This document shows, piece by piece, positions 1-10,379 of a DNA stretch of 64,000 nt. The translations under genes were made by a program, and so were the position numbers. The notes under the pieces are model-generated. The model ran no database searches. It saw only the letters and a program-made list of their open reading frames with translations, and was not told the origin of the DNA. This DNA comes from Glossina fuscipes. Taxonomy: Eukaryota; Arthropoda; Insecta; Diptera; Glossinidae. Numbering within the stretch: position 1 is the first letter of the stretch; every line of letters begins with the position of its first letter. The stretch spans positions 675,547 to 739,546 of the forward strand of contig NW_023998567.1 in the NCBI RefSeq assembly GCF_014805625.2, in the 5' to 3' direction.

Positions 1-588
1 AGATAGACGTAAGTTGGCATTAAGTTATGTATAAGTATTTCAGGCAAATTAAGCATACGTTTAAGTATAATACCACAATACAGCCTAGAATATGTTTGCA
101 ATGGAGCGAGACTTCGACTATAAAGGAGCTTCTCATCACACGAAATCTTTGATTTGTGTCATAGCCGACTAAGGTAAGAGTACATTCCTCAAAGAGTTGA
201 CTCGGACCGGTTTTTTTTTACCTTTACGGTTAGAGCATGTGACGGTTAGGTTTAATCGTTTCTTTTGTAGTAAACCGCGATAGTACAAGGAAGAATCCCT
301 AACCACGTGTGCATCAAATCGGTCATAAAGGCCTCAGTTGAGCCATAACCGCCTAAGTAATCCGCGATAATACGGGAAAAGAAAAACTTCTAGCCACGTG
401 TACATCAAATCGTTTGTCGGGACACCTCGCTGGTTCCTTTCCAACCCTCTACAAATCGCTGTTCACCTCGTATACAAATAAAAGCAACTTAAGAACACCG
501 CCCGAAGATCCAAGACTTTTCTTACAAATTATCTTGGAAGGAGCCTAGGAGTGGCTGAGTTCTTTCCCGCCCAAAAAGACTCGTTACA
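1..588 (+). repeat. LTR-like interspersed repeat, copy 1 (cut by window edge)
   Basis: This block is homologous to 7880-8362 on the same strand and to 29394-30081 in inverse orientation. Shared landmarks are the opening AGATAGACGTAAGTTGGCAT, a TTTCAGGCAA stretch, a GTCATAG..GACTAAGGTAAG segment, a CTCGCTGGTTCC block and a closing GACTCGTTACA. The three copies lose similarity straight after GTTACA, so 588 is taken as one end. A TG...ACA style end and a length of about 0.6-0.7 kb fit a solo LTR, but no primer site or polypurine tract was seen beside it. An internal duplication of about 87 bp (269-321 and 356-411) carries the CCACGTGT core twice. The left end lies outside the window. Confidence 0.6.
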
Positions 589-1500
589 ATATAAATAGAC
601 ACATTTATAGTTATTCGCTAAATTAAAGTTATGCTCATGTTTTTGTTTTAAATTCAATATATTATTATGGAAATACCAAATCACGCTCATGCTAACTAAT
701 TAATTTTCCCAAATAATAAATTCCCTAAAGATGGAAAACCCATGCACACATTCGCGGGGCGTTATGCATCTGCCGGCCGAGGAAAACTACTAGCGGAAAA
801 GCAGGTTAACGGGTTAGAAATGAAGCCATGAGCCTAGGTGATAATAATATGCTATTTGCGAAAGACACAGTCATTCGAACAAGCACATTGGAGTCAAAAA
901 AGAATATTAGAGTTGAGAAGTCGAAAATATTGTCAATGTGAAATATTAATAGTCCTTCGCTTAAACAAATTGATTGTAAATAAAAGAATCATGTATTAAA
1001 AACGTACAAGCGTATTTCTCTTAAAAAGTACACCCACGATCTAGTGATACGAACCAAATCCGAGAAAAGCGAATTTCGTAACAATATTTAATTTGGAAAA
1101 ATCATCATCCTGTCATTCTGTCAATATTATCAGACGTAACTAGCAAATGTCTGTAGAAAGAACTATTTCCACTAAGAATTTACCTCGAAAAATGAGCTTT
1201 AAATCTACTCTTATAATAGTTTACTCTAATCGACCAGAAGTACGCTGGGTCGCCTTTCACTTCAATTCGACGTCAGAAGCATTCTTACGGTCCAACACCA
1301 TTGGAAAATAATTTTCCAATTATTTAAACAGAAACTGCGACAAGCACACATATAACAAGCAATTTTCATGCACTTGGGGATATTATTACTTGCTTTATGG
1401 TGTATATAAGGGTCACTGAAAGAGTTTAAATAAGTATCTCAAATGTCTAAGGAAAACTGACTACAACTTTAATGGTAATTGTTTATATATGAAACTATGA
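589..1500. other. AT-rich stretch with no recognised feature
   Basis: Both strands are full of stops and I recognise no protein, RNA or repeat in it. Confidence 0.4.
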
Positions 1501-1583
1501 AAAAAGAATTTTTAATATGTAACGGGGGTTATTTATAGCTGGGGTTTCGCTCAGGTCTGTCCAGCGGTCCGTTCCAAGAAAAT

Positions 1584-1787
1584 TTGTTGGTTAAATTAAC
1601 CGAATCTTCGTATTTGGTGTCGGTGTTGGATCAACAATATATATTTATTGAATCGAAGAAGCGCACAAGGCGTTATTTGCGACGTAACTTCGTGGTGAAG
1701 GAGAAAAACCAACACGCTTTGAGTGGGCAGCCTTGCTTTCTCTATCGAGGGAAATATAACTCGCGTGCAACTGTGTTGCGAAAATGA
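1584..1787 (+). other. short open frame with a basic run, unknown
   Basis: An open frame of 67 codons without an ATG contains a strongly basic segment (SKKRTRRYLRR) followed by more Lys/Arg. It might be a relic of a transposase or nucleic-acid-binding protein. I recognise no family, and the lack of a start codon makes it a weak candidate. Confidence 0.12.
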
Positions 1788-1819
1788 ATCTGTGACATGT
1801 ACGCTCTGCTAATTAATCT

Positions 1820-2215
1820 TTTTAGTGGTTTTAGCAGGCAGTCTACCGGATTCCGAAAAGTGTACTTTCAGGCGGGGAGTCTGTGAGATAATGATGCAAG
1901 CGCACACTGTTATCTTAAGTTCGTCCGGGCGGACAACACCTAACTTTGAACCACGGATTAGCTACCAAGCTAGGGCAGCCTTTCGGGCCGAGAGTCTATA
2001 TGATAATGATGCAAGCGCACACTGTTATCTTAGGTACCTCGTTCTGGACGGACAATACCTAACTCCCAACCACTGGTTAGTTACCAAGCTAGGCCTAACT
2101 ACCTAGGCCTACCTAACTCCTCACCACTGGTTAGCGGCAGGGCTAAAGTATACTTTCGGGCCGATGATCCATAAGATAATGCTGCAAGCGCACACTGTTA
2201 TCTTACGGACCTCGT
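1820..2215 (+). repeat. degenerate tandem repeat with paired inverted GATA-type sites
   Basis: Three diverged units share a core of about 30 bp in which (A/T)GATAA and TTATCT face each other around ATGATGCAAGCGCACAC. The cores lie at 1886-1915, 2001-2030 and 2174-2203. Around them recur TACTTTC(A/G)GGC, a (C/A)GGACGGACAA-like stretch, CCTAACT and CCACTGGTTAG. Spacing of the cores is 115 and 173 bp, so the units differ by insertions or deletions. Each core matches the WGATAR consensus twice, in opposite directions, and could also fold into a 6-bp stem. Whether this is regulatory or only satellite-like is unknown. Confidence 0.6.
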
Positions 2216-3004
2216 TCCAGACGAACACGACGACAACTTCTACTGCTTCGACTTACTTGTTCGTTTGACTGCTGCTGAACAACTAAAGGAAAGATTGCTG
2301 CTTCCGCTCTGCTTTTATAGCTGTTGGCTGCCACACTATTGCATTGATATTTAGAGTTTTCACAACAAGGTGTGTTTACTTAGGAGACTAACTTACTGAA
2401 AGCTATATTCGTACTTATATGTAAAGCTGCAAATGAAGTCTTACAGCGTTGCACTATAATTTCGCGGGAAAATAACAAGCCTATAGTTTATCATATAAGA
2501 ACTTAAAGGTTAATGGGCTTACCCAGAGTTAGTTAATTTTTATTTATATTTACATCATAAATCTCTTAGTGTTCGGGGCGGTTAAGGAAGTCCTTACAAA
2601 TAAAAGTTAAATTTTCATTTTAGACATTAAATTCATCATTTTCATTCTGAACAAATTTAAAAATGGATGCATTAGCTATAGATTTATCCTTTTCTAGAAA
2701 GATAACTTTTTGAATATTATTTTATTTTAACTATTTAGACGGGTGTTTCATCGGGAAAACTAAGGCGCTTCGACAGTGAGCTTCCATCAGGTAGTTCCAA
2801 ATAAAGAGCCAATTTATCTCAAAATTGTGTTGTTTTTGTATTACATCCAATTATTTTATAACCTGTGCCAATTGATAATTCTTTAATTGTTGTATGCAGA
2901 AAGGAGTGTTAATGAAGTTACAAAAGTATGAGATTTTTATAATAATTACCCAAAAAGTATTGTTTGCGTTTCATCAATAAAAACCTATTTTTGCTATTTA
3001 ATTC
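2216..3004. other. AT-rich stretch, no recognised gene
   Basis: The left part continues the low-homology flank of the tandem repeat. The rest is AT-rich with frequent stops. A CAGGTAG heptamer occurs near 2790 but stands alone. Confidence 0.35.
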
Positions 3005-3010
3005 TTTATT
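3005..3010 (-). terminator. AATAAA poly(A) signal for the small gene at 3.0-3.4 kb
   Basis: The minus strand reads AATAAA about 30 nt after the TAA at 3042-3044 that closes the second reading frame of the small gene candidate. Confidence 0.45.
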
Positions 3011-3041
3011 TTAATAAATCCTTACAAATCAATTTGAAGAT

Positions 3042-3406
3042 TTAAGTTTCAACATTCAAACTATCATTTAAAGAAGGTCGAAAACCCGGCGTAATTCTAG
3101 CCATATCAATGTTTACAAGCTCATTATCGAAACCATCGTTAAAATACTGATTATAATTTACGTCTTCATTGGAATATACTTGAGATTAATATCGTAGCAT
3201 GGAGATTCACTTTGAAGGAACTGGTGCATTCGGCTGTTGTCTATGAACTTTGATTCGGACACGGTAGTCCAATTTAAGTCAGATCTTTGAAAAATTTGTG
3301 TCGATGGCAGTGGAGAATACTGGTAATGCAAACTTTCTAATATGAAATACAAACGCATTCCGGTACGTGTTTGTGTTGATGGTAATGTTAATGTGTTATT
3401 ATTCAT
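3042..3406 (-). pseudogene. compact intronless small gene candidate with one frameshift
   Basis: An ATG at 3406 opens 82 codons (starting MNNNTLTLPS, with a hydrophobic stretch RLYFILESLHYQY) that stop at 3158. A second frame then stays open from about 3178 to a TAA at 3042 and looks protein-like (it contains NEDVNYNQYFNDG and ends NDSLNVET). One single-base shift near 3165-3185 would join the two into a product of roughly 120 residues. A TATATAAG box lies 108-115 bp upstream of the ATG and AATAAA follows the final stop, so the transcription unit would be about 0.5 kb. I do not recognise the family. It could be a recently broken gene, a sequence error in a live gene, or chance. Confidence 0.4.
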
Positions 3407-3433
3407 TGCTTTGATTTTCTTAAATGTTTACTA

Positions 3434-3472
3434 CTTTTTTAAATTGAACGTTGGTAGTTTTGTCGCCTTCAT
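3434..3472 (-). other. upstream mini-ORF of the small gene candidate
   Basis: The first ATG after the TATA box (context AAACCATGA) opens 12 codons and stops before the main ATG at 3406. If transcribed, it would lower or regulate translation of the main frame. Confidence 0.25.
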
Positions 3473-3513
3473 GGTTTGATTATTTTTGGGATAAGCTAAG
3501 AAAAAAAACTCTG

Positions 3514-3521
3514 CTTATATA
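3514..3521 (-). promoter_or_regulatory. TATA box for the small gene candidate
   Basis: The minus strand reads CCTATATAAGCAGAG. It lies 40-odd bp before the upstream mini-ORF. No strong initiator motif was seen about 30 bp downstream. Confidence 0.4.
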
Positions 3522-3559
3522 GGACAGAAATCTTAATGAACTTACCTTCAAGCATTATC

Positions 3560-4897
3560 TCTACAATTGCTTCCATCTTTCATTGTTCAGTTTTTCTTTA
3601 TAAATATTTTTAGTTATTGCCACAAAGTAATAAATAAAATACAATTTTGGCTTTTTTTTCCTACATAATGTATTGTAACACCGATATTACTTCCACTTTC
3701 AGCGGGGTACGAACTGAAATATTAATAGTAAAAATATAATTCAGAAGGGATCTTAAAACGTTTGAGTGTTTTGAAATGCAATGTGGTGAAATAATCGCAC
3801 GTCTTGTTCCTTTCTTTTTCTGGTAATTTATGTACGCATTTATTCTCGTTCGTTGTTGTTGACACAACACTATAAATAAAGTATGTCGTTGAAAGAATCC
3901 TTTTTTCTTCGTATCTTCGAAAAGAAAGAAGGTTGTTTTAAGAAAATTTTTTTGTGAAGGTAATTGAAAGGCTATGCAGATGGTGTTACTTTTCTGTTAC
4001 GATGTTTATATTTTCCAACGAAGAATTTCAATTCCAATTGTGAGACATGAGGGGTTGCTAATAGATCCAAGCATTTTGATAAACGTAGCTCCTCATCACT
4101 AATTGGCTGTAAATTGATTACGGGTAAAACTAATGTATGTAAACATACACGAACACCTATATAGGTGAATATAAAAAGTTGTAGATAAAAGTTAAACTTT
4201 TCGTAAAGAGCGCAAACTGCTTATGAGAATTCTTCTGATTTTTAATTTTTTTTTTTTTTTTCATTTAATCTCTTACAAGTTTTATTTGCCTTCTTTACTA
4301 TAACTTCTTCTTATTCCTGCAGCTTAGGTATTAATTAATTTTTTTTCATAAATTGATCTTTAAAATAAACTTAATGCAGCCAAAGTTTGCAAATTTTTTT
4401 AATTTTACATCATAATCTACACCTTTACCAGCTCCTTACGCACTCAACATATCTGTATGTAAAAGCGGAGTTTATAATCTAAATATATGAGGCATATTTG
4501 TTATGGGCTTAGTACATTTAAACTCAACATTTAAAAAAAAAAAATAAAATCCAAAAGCTATTTACAAATACAGACCGACTTTTTCAATTATTCTCAATTG
4601 TAAACAAACGGAGAATAAATTGTAGATTTCTTGCTGAGAAAACGATTGCAGAGGTGGGATATAGAACGAAAGCACTGTAAATTTTATGCTCAAGGAATAA
4701 CCATTTGGCAGCGATTCGTTTTATTTTCAATTTATAAACAACCATTTGGTTGCCCTTCGATGCTAGTACTCCTTTTTTCGTATTGCATCAATGTGCATTT
4801 TTGTGCAATGTTTTTAAAATAAAACAGTTCAAATAAAATCTCAAACGCTTCATCATTATAATCTAAAGGGATAGTAGGGTCAGAATGGCCTTGAAGT
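3560..4897. other. AT-rich stretch, no recognised feature
   Basis: Short open frames occur on both strands (for example 3661-3870 minus and 4631-4822 plus), but none shows a recognisable family. Poly(T) and poly(A) runs occur near 4245 and 4535. Confidence 0.35.
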
Positions 4898-5800
4898 TCC
4901 AGAAAATACTGAGTAATGAACGACTTCCTTCTTGAGAAAGAAAGCTTCTTACATTTATTTAGATTTAGTTTCAGAAGATTGAGAGAGCACCATGCAACGA
5001 AATTATTCAAATCACCTTGAAGATGATGTGATTACGATTCTACGGAAAAGGAGGAAAACAGTTTCACATCATCAGCATACGTTAGGATCCCGCTGAATTA
5101 AATCACGGAGGGCAAATCATTGATGTATAAATTAAATAAAATGGGTCCTAAGTGACTAGCTTGAGGTACGCCAGACGTCACGGGGAATTCATCCGTGGTA
5201 ATGATGTTAAACAAAACCTTAAATGATCTACCATGTAGATAAGAGCTTAACTGGGGGTTTGAAAATAAGTAGTCTACGGTTAATCAAACGCTTTGCTAAA
5301 GTCAGTATATACGACATCAGTGCGAGAGCCACTAGAAAAAGCCTTGAAAACATGAGAAGTAAACAGATTGGTGACCGTAGATCTTCCCTTTCGAAAACCA
5401 TGTTAGAAAGGAGAAATATACGATTTCATGGAAAAGGTTACGTGCTGAGCCACAAATCGCTCAAACAGCTCAGGCAACACACTCAACTTGGCTGTGCCCC
5501 TGTAGGTCTCTACAAGTCTTCCAGCACAAAGGGAAAACACCTGAATTCAAGGACTTGCTAAACATCTTTGAGATAACACGACATAGCTCGCCAGCACCAG
5601 ATATAAGTACACATGAGGGGATTCCATCAGATCCAGGCAAACAATTATATTTTTGAGAGCTCAATCCTTCAAAAACGTCATTTTCAGATATAACAAAGTT
5701 AGGAATTGAAATCAAATTAGAAATCGGATATGGATAGTTTGCTGATAAATCAAAACGAGCAGTTGAAAAGTTCTGCCGGAAGTATTCCGCAAAGAGATTT
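4898..5800 (-). pseudogene. Jockey copy A reverse transcriptase remnant
   Basis: Fragments read in order on the minus strand. One segment contains SENDVFEGLSSQKYN and PGSDGIPSCVL (5470-5715), the start of the palm domain. Further on, NNFVAWCSLNLLKLNLNKCK (about 4940-5010) lies just after the YADD box in copy B. Between them the frame is lost by indels (5223-5470). The enzyme would have copied element RNA at the target site; this copy cannot be translated whole. Confidence 0.8.
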
Positions 5801-6279
5801 CAGGTTTCAAATTCATCCGAGGACTCGGAGCCATTAAAAGACACATCCGAGGGAGTTATGGACATTTTTCTTTTGGAATTAACGAACTTAAAAAAGTATT
5901 TAGGATCAGCAAACAAGGAGGCTTTAACAAACTAAAGGTGTCTGCAATAGTATTGGCGGTCGATGGAATTAAATTTATACCTTGCCACTGAGTAAGCGAA
6001 ATAGTCGAAAGGAAGAACCACTTTTCGAAAATTTTTTGAAAAGCTTGTTTTTCCTATTCTTGTAATATTTAATTGTTTTATTAAACCACGGTAGACACTT
6101 GTTTCGACTGCTTGATCGGAACGGATGCAGAAATAGCTTGATTTAATATATTGTAGAACGACGACAGTAAGCTATCAATACTTCCCACTGAGAAATCAAG
6201 CACAATATGAGAAAGATGTGATTTTAGCATGGAAACATTGATTTTATAGAAATCATAAAAAAAAATTATATGAAAAATT

Positions 6280-6918
6280 TTAATTTGGAACGTTATAGAA
6301 GTTCAACGAACCAAAATGCTTGTAATGAAAGGAAATACCCAATGCTGGATGATATGGATCCTCAGGTAAACTAAACGGAAGAGAACGATTAACGCAAATC
6401 TCAGGGAAATTGGCAAAGCAAAGATCAAGCAATCTACCATTGCAATTAGAGGTACCGTTGTATTGAACTAAATTATGATCAAATAATTCATTAAACAACA
6501 CAACGACTCTACCAGATGTTGAGGTAGGAATCAATCAGCCAGAACTATCACATTAACACCAAGTGACTTAAGGCAAATTGAACTCACCCAACACAATGAC
6601 TATATCGGTAGGTTTAGATTTCTTGCCCACTTCACAAATGAGGGCGGCGTGTTTCTTATGTACAGAGATACCCGAATTTGGGGGAATATAGGAGCAGGTC
6701 ACAAATAAATGTTTATTAGGAAATTTCACTCGAATGTCGATAAATTCAACGTCGGGAGTAGTTGGAAATTCAAATGAATAGGAGGGGACTGCCGAAGAAA
6801 TGGCAATTAAAACACCACCACCATTGCGATACAATCGATCGTTTCTGAAAACTTGAAACGAATTATGGAAAAGTTCCGAAGTTTCAGTGAAGACCAAACA
6901 GGAAAACTCCATGCTCAC
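6280..6918 (-). pseudogene. Jockey copy A endonuclease remnant
   Basis: Two frames, 6568-6918 and 6280-6534, cover the AP-like endonuclease (exonuclease-endonuclease-phosphatase fold). Recognisable are NGGGVLIAISS, CSYIPPNS and the GDFNLP-type box. The catalytic Asp of that box reads Glu here (GEFNLP), whereas copy B keeps GDFNLP. The second frame holds the C-terminal part with NCNGRLLDLCFANFPEI. A frameshift separates them at about 6535-6567. Confidence 0.8.
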
Positions 6919-7001
6919 TGAATTTAAGAAAGTAGAACGAATTTTTGAATTTACGCCCCTAACATTTTGATAAATGAGAGAAAATGAGCCTGAAGAAATA
7001 T

Positions 7002-7301
7002 TTAGTTTTGTGAAGGGAAAAGAGCTACTGCATTAGCATTGCGGGGTCGATCCCGAGGGATAAATTCCTTAATAAAGAATCCAACCGGCCACAATGGTTT
7101 ATTTAACATCAAATCCATATTTTCAGTCGGAACTAGAATTTTAAAAGCAGAGATAGCTCTAGATTGAGAAGAAGCCGATTTGAATATACTAACGCGCTTT
7201 AAATTGACAGAAGGGGCTTTCGCTGCCAGATAACTTTTTATATTATCAACAGATGTATCTGGTGCCACAAATATTGCCTTTGTGGGAGAAACTGCCTTCA
7301 A
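7002..7301 (-). pseudogene. Jockey copy A ORF1 C-terminal domain
   Basis: The frame contains TSVDNIKSYLAAKAP and ends with WPVGFFIKEFIPRDR, the typical C-terminal RNA-binding part of PHD-type ORF1 proteins of Jockey elements. It carries the segment missing from copy B by internal deletion. The upstream half of ORF1 is absent because the relic ends near 7372. Confidence 0.65.
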
Positions 7302-7392
7302 GCATATGTCATCTGTACTAGGAGGAGCAGGGTTGACGGATGGGGAGTTATGAGTTAGGGAAAATATAGAAGGGTAGTGAAGTTATGAAGTA

Positions 7393-7677
7393 TCAAAATT
7401 TTTTAAATAAAACCTCCGGTTTAGTAAACTGCTTATTGACGGCTTCTTCTATGGCAGTCTGAAATTCGATGGGATCATGTTTTCGATTCAACACATAAAT
7501 AATTGTTCTCTCTTGGTTAACAGCATCTTTGAACCGCGCAGCCTCTTCGCTTAAACTGTTAGCGGGACTTTTAATAAATATAATGCGATAATGCTTTCTT
7601 GGTACCGCCGAATCTGAATGCAATTTTTGCTCATGTGGATATTCTGGTGCAAAGTGTAAATAAATATCCTTCTCTAT
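7393..7677 (-). pseudogene. Tweedle-type cuticle protein fragment
   Basis: The minus strand stays open for 95 codons from a stop at 7678-7680 to a TGA at 7393. It contains KDIYLHFAPEYP, RKHYRIIFIKSP, TIIYVLNRK and KPEVLFKKF in the order found in Tweedle (DUF243) proteins. These are secreted structural proteins of insect cuticle. No start ATG, signal peptide or Gly/Ala-rich flanks lie in frame, and the TGA falls inside the last conserved strand. The frame lies about 20 bp from the ORF1 end of Jockey copy A, so the gene was probably broken by or next to that insertion. It could be one exon of a larger gene, but the in-domain stop argues for a pseudogene. Confidence 0.7.
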
Positions 7678-7879
7678 TTACGGATGTTGTCATGGTTGTA
7701 TATTAACAGCTAGCAAGTTGAATCGTTAAAGGCTTTTATACATGTTCGATCATACGAGTTGGTACCTAAAATAACATTAATAATGAGATATACGAAAGAA
7801 TATCATTATAACACATTTACAATCATCCTTTCGGTCGTGTTACAGCAGCCAGATGTAAGGAATCACAGACAACATATTT

Positions 7880-8362
7880 TTCTGATGGCACCGACAGGGA
7901 TAATTTTTTTGACTTTACGGATAGGGGATGGCGGGCTCAGCTTGGTCGTCATCCCTTAATGACAGAGCGACACTCTCTTCGCCGACGGGAAACGGTTAGG
8001 GATGATAAAAACAAATAGGATGTAGGTGGGGACGGACGAGCAGCCCTATAGGCCGAGGTTGGCTGCTATAGCCTGCGGCGGTATTTTTTTGCAGAATCTC
8101 GCGATTCGGAGAAAACGCGAAAATAATCATTCAGGACGGCCAAAAACGTGGAAAGATTCCAACAAGAATCGGGTCGCGAATCACCACGCTGGTTTTTTCA
8201 TTCCCTCCTATTAAAAATCGCGTATCTAACGGTAAATTCCTCCTAAATAACAAATATCTAAGAACGGAAATCCGAAGGTCCAAGAGTTTTTTTTATATAA
8301 ATTTTCTTGGAAAGGGACTTCCTAAGTAACCATAAGTATAACCCGAGAGAAGACTCGTTACA
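7880..8362 (+). repeat. LTR-like interspersed repeat, copy 2
   Basis: It is homologous to 29394-29830 (inverse) and to the right part of 1-588. Shared pieces are GGGATGGCGGGCTCAGC..GTCATCCCTTAATGAC, a CACGCTGGTT block, AAGGTCCAAGAG and the closing GACTCGTTACA at 8353-8362. Similarity ends there. The left part of the family (the AGATAGACG block) is missing. Confidence 0.5.
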
Positions 8363-8559
8363 AGTTCAAAAGAAGATTATATTTGTGTTTTTATATATAC
8401 ATGTATGTACATATGTGTTTGTGTGTTTTTTTTTTTCGTTATGCGCGCTGGAGGTAGAAATTTTTGAAAGATACTATTAATCCATACCAGCAGAATTCGC
8501 CATTCGTTATTCATGGCGCCTAAATGCTAAAACTATTCCCTCAAACACTTCATCTACCG

Positions 8560-9610
8560 CCTTTCCCTGTTCACCACGCGCTCTTTTTCTAAGTGTCGTA
8601 ATTCTTGGAGCACAGCTTTCTTACGCAATATGTCGCTGGAGTCCACCATTGTCAAACCTTTTGCAGTGAAATATAGCGCGCCCTGCATCTTCCGTTCTTT
8701 CCGCGCATTCCGCGCAATCTGGCGAGGTATCATGCATGCACTTGTACAGGTACTTCCGGAAGCAGCCGTGATCAGTCAGGAGCTGGGTGAGGTAACTATT
8801 TACCTCGTCGTGCGACCATTTAGTCCACCGCCTCTTTTATTTCATGGCTTTGTAGAAACGATCGTTGTTGCGACATGGGCGGCGTCCTCCGGCACTGTTC
8901 GCTATCCGCATATCTGCTTTAGCGCGCTAAAACAATATATTGCCGCCAACTTTTGATACACTAGGCGTATGCAACACGTTTTCACCCGCTTTCTGCTACT
9001 TATTAGCTCGGCTTCTGACTTAAGCTCTGCTACCTCTAGCCCTATTTCTTCTAACCACATCTTCACCTTGATGATTGTCTTGTTATAAATCATTTCCGCA
9101 AGTGCAACGCTTTTTGCGTTCATAACAATTTCTATATCGTCTAAGTCGACAATCTTGACACCCACAGGCAGATGTAGCTTCAGAAGGCCGTTGTACATTA
9201 TGCTCCACAGAAGAGGACCGCTGATCACTATGGAACGACCGCCGTTACTTTACGTGACTCCTTTCGCATTGCAACCAACATGTGGTTCGAAAGGTTTGTT
9301 ATTATGTGAAGTACACACTTCGGAACCTGCATCCTTACGAGATGCTTACCAGTGTTCCCCCGCTCTGCCGAATTAAAGGTATTTTTCACGTCAATTGTAA
9401 CTACGGAGCAGTATTCTTTGTCGCCGCGTTTTGATCGGCCTCCGGCTGAAGCTTCTATGCAAAACGCCAGGCTTTATAACGTCCATCGTAGACAGTGTTT
9501 TTCTGATTTCGCATTGATTATTCGAGAGAGACTTGTTTTCTCGTCCATTAGCAGCGAACGTTTGCACACAACCTTCTCCTATAATTTGACCATTGTAGCC
9601 AGCAGGTAGA
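8560..9610 (-). pseudogene. R1-like non-LTR reverse transcriptase and C-terminal zinc region
   Basis: In minus-strand order, about 9400-9470 contains KRGDKEYCSVVTIDVKNTFN, the palm motif with its Asp. Next, 8902-9228 contains SGPLLWSIMYNGLL (from the QG..SGPLLW motif), a degraded ADD box, IKVKMWLEEIGLEVAELKSE and the ISSRKRV segment. Then 8640-8800 contains LTDHGCFRKYLYKC, CAECAERTEDA and IFHCKRF, the Cys/His C-terminus of the R1/LOA-type enzymes. Stops and frameshifts break all of it, and the stretch between thumb and C-terminus is shortened. Clade assignment (R1 versus a neighbour) is from motif style only. Confidence 0.7.
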
Positions 9611-10379
9611 TGAGCCGATATAAGAGAATAAAAAGAAAGGAAAAAGAAAAGATGGTGGTCTTGAATGCGATCGGATATTTAATTTTCTAAGGTAGATTGT
9701 GAAAATTTGCAGAGAAATAAAATTGAAAATAAATGAAAAGGATTTCTAAAGCCACGTTTATAGTTAATAAGATATGGAGCGGCGAAAAATTTAAGCGTTT
9801 TCGAAAACAACTAAGTCTAGAAAAGATTTTGAAATTCGTGCATACATAGAAATATTAGGAGAGGGAATAAAAAGATCGTGAAAACAAAAGAAGAAGAGCT
9901 AAATTGTTCAATATGAATTCATATAGAAAAATAAAGTAAAACTTGAATTTAGTAGAAAATTTTGAATAATATGGATAGACATATTCTTGTTTGCAATAGG
10001 AAATTTGTGGAATTTGATTACAAAACTGCAATGATATTAGTGAGTTTTTTGGTAAGTTTGATCGCAAGGAAGATGTACATCAATTTGGACATTTTTAGAC
10101 CCATTTCTTTTTTTGAACAGATAGAAATTTATGCCTACGTTTAAAAAATGGCTGAATTGTTAGTAAGTTTTATGTTTGAAAGGCACAGTTTTTCGTTGTT
10201 CGGATTGTCCATGGCACGTTGCCCAAAGCTACGGAATATTGGGAAATAAAGAAGAAGAATGGTCAAAAATTGATGAAATGAGTGGAGATATATATAAGTA
10301 TAAGATTATAAATATAACATCGTAAATATACTCGTGTTTGGCATATTGCTATAAAACAATATATATATATTTCCCGTCA
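9611..10379. other. AT-rich stretch splitting the R1-like relic
   Basis: It lies between the RT part (8.6-9.6 kb) and the endonuclease part (10.4-10.9 kb) of what may have been one element. It is purine/AT-rich with no recognised motif and may be a later insertion. Confidence 0.35.

Larger units (their letters stand above)
4898..7372 (-). mobile_element. Jockey-type non-LTR retrotransposon relic, copy A
   Basis: This block aligns by eye along its length with copy B (43.4-47.6 kb). In minus-strand order it holds the ORF1 C-terminus, the endonuclease and the reverse transcriptase. It is cut at both ends: similarity to copy B begins near 4898, inside the RT just after the YADD region, and stops near 7372 inside ORF1. 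It therefore lacks the tail, thumb/C-terminus, PHD finger and 5' UTR. Several frameshifts and stops make it dead. Confidence 0.85.

Noticed and set aside
2788..2798. CAGGTAG early-zygotic activator site linked to the small gene at 3.0-3.5 kb
   Set aside because: A single heptamer lying downstream of the gene is expected by chance at this frequency.
1..8362. A single full LTR element bounded by LTR-like copies 1 and 2
   Set aside because: The interior holds unrelated minus-strand Jockey and Tweedle sequence, no gag-pol on the plus strand, and the two copies differ strongly.
8630..8956. Plus-strand 108-codon frame
   Set aside because: It is antisense to the C-terminal zinc region of the R1-like element, whose Cys/His motifs read clearly on the other strand.
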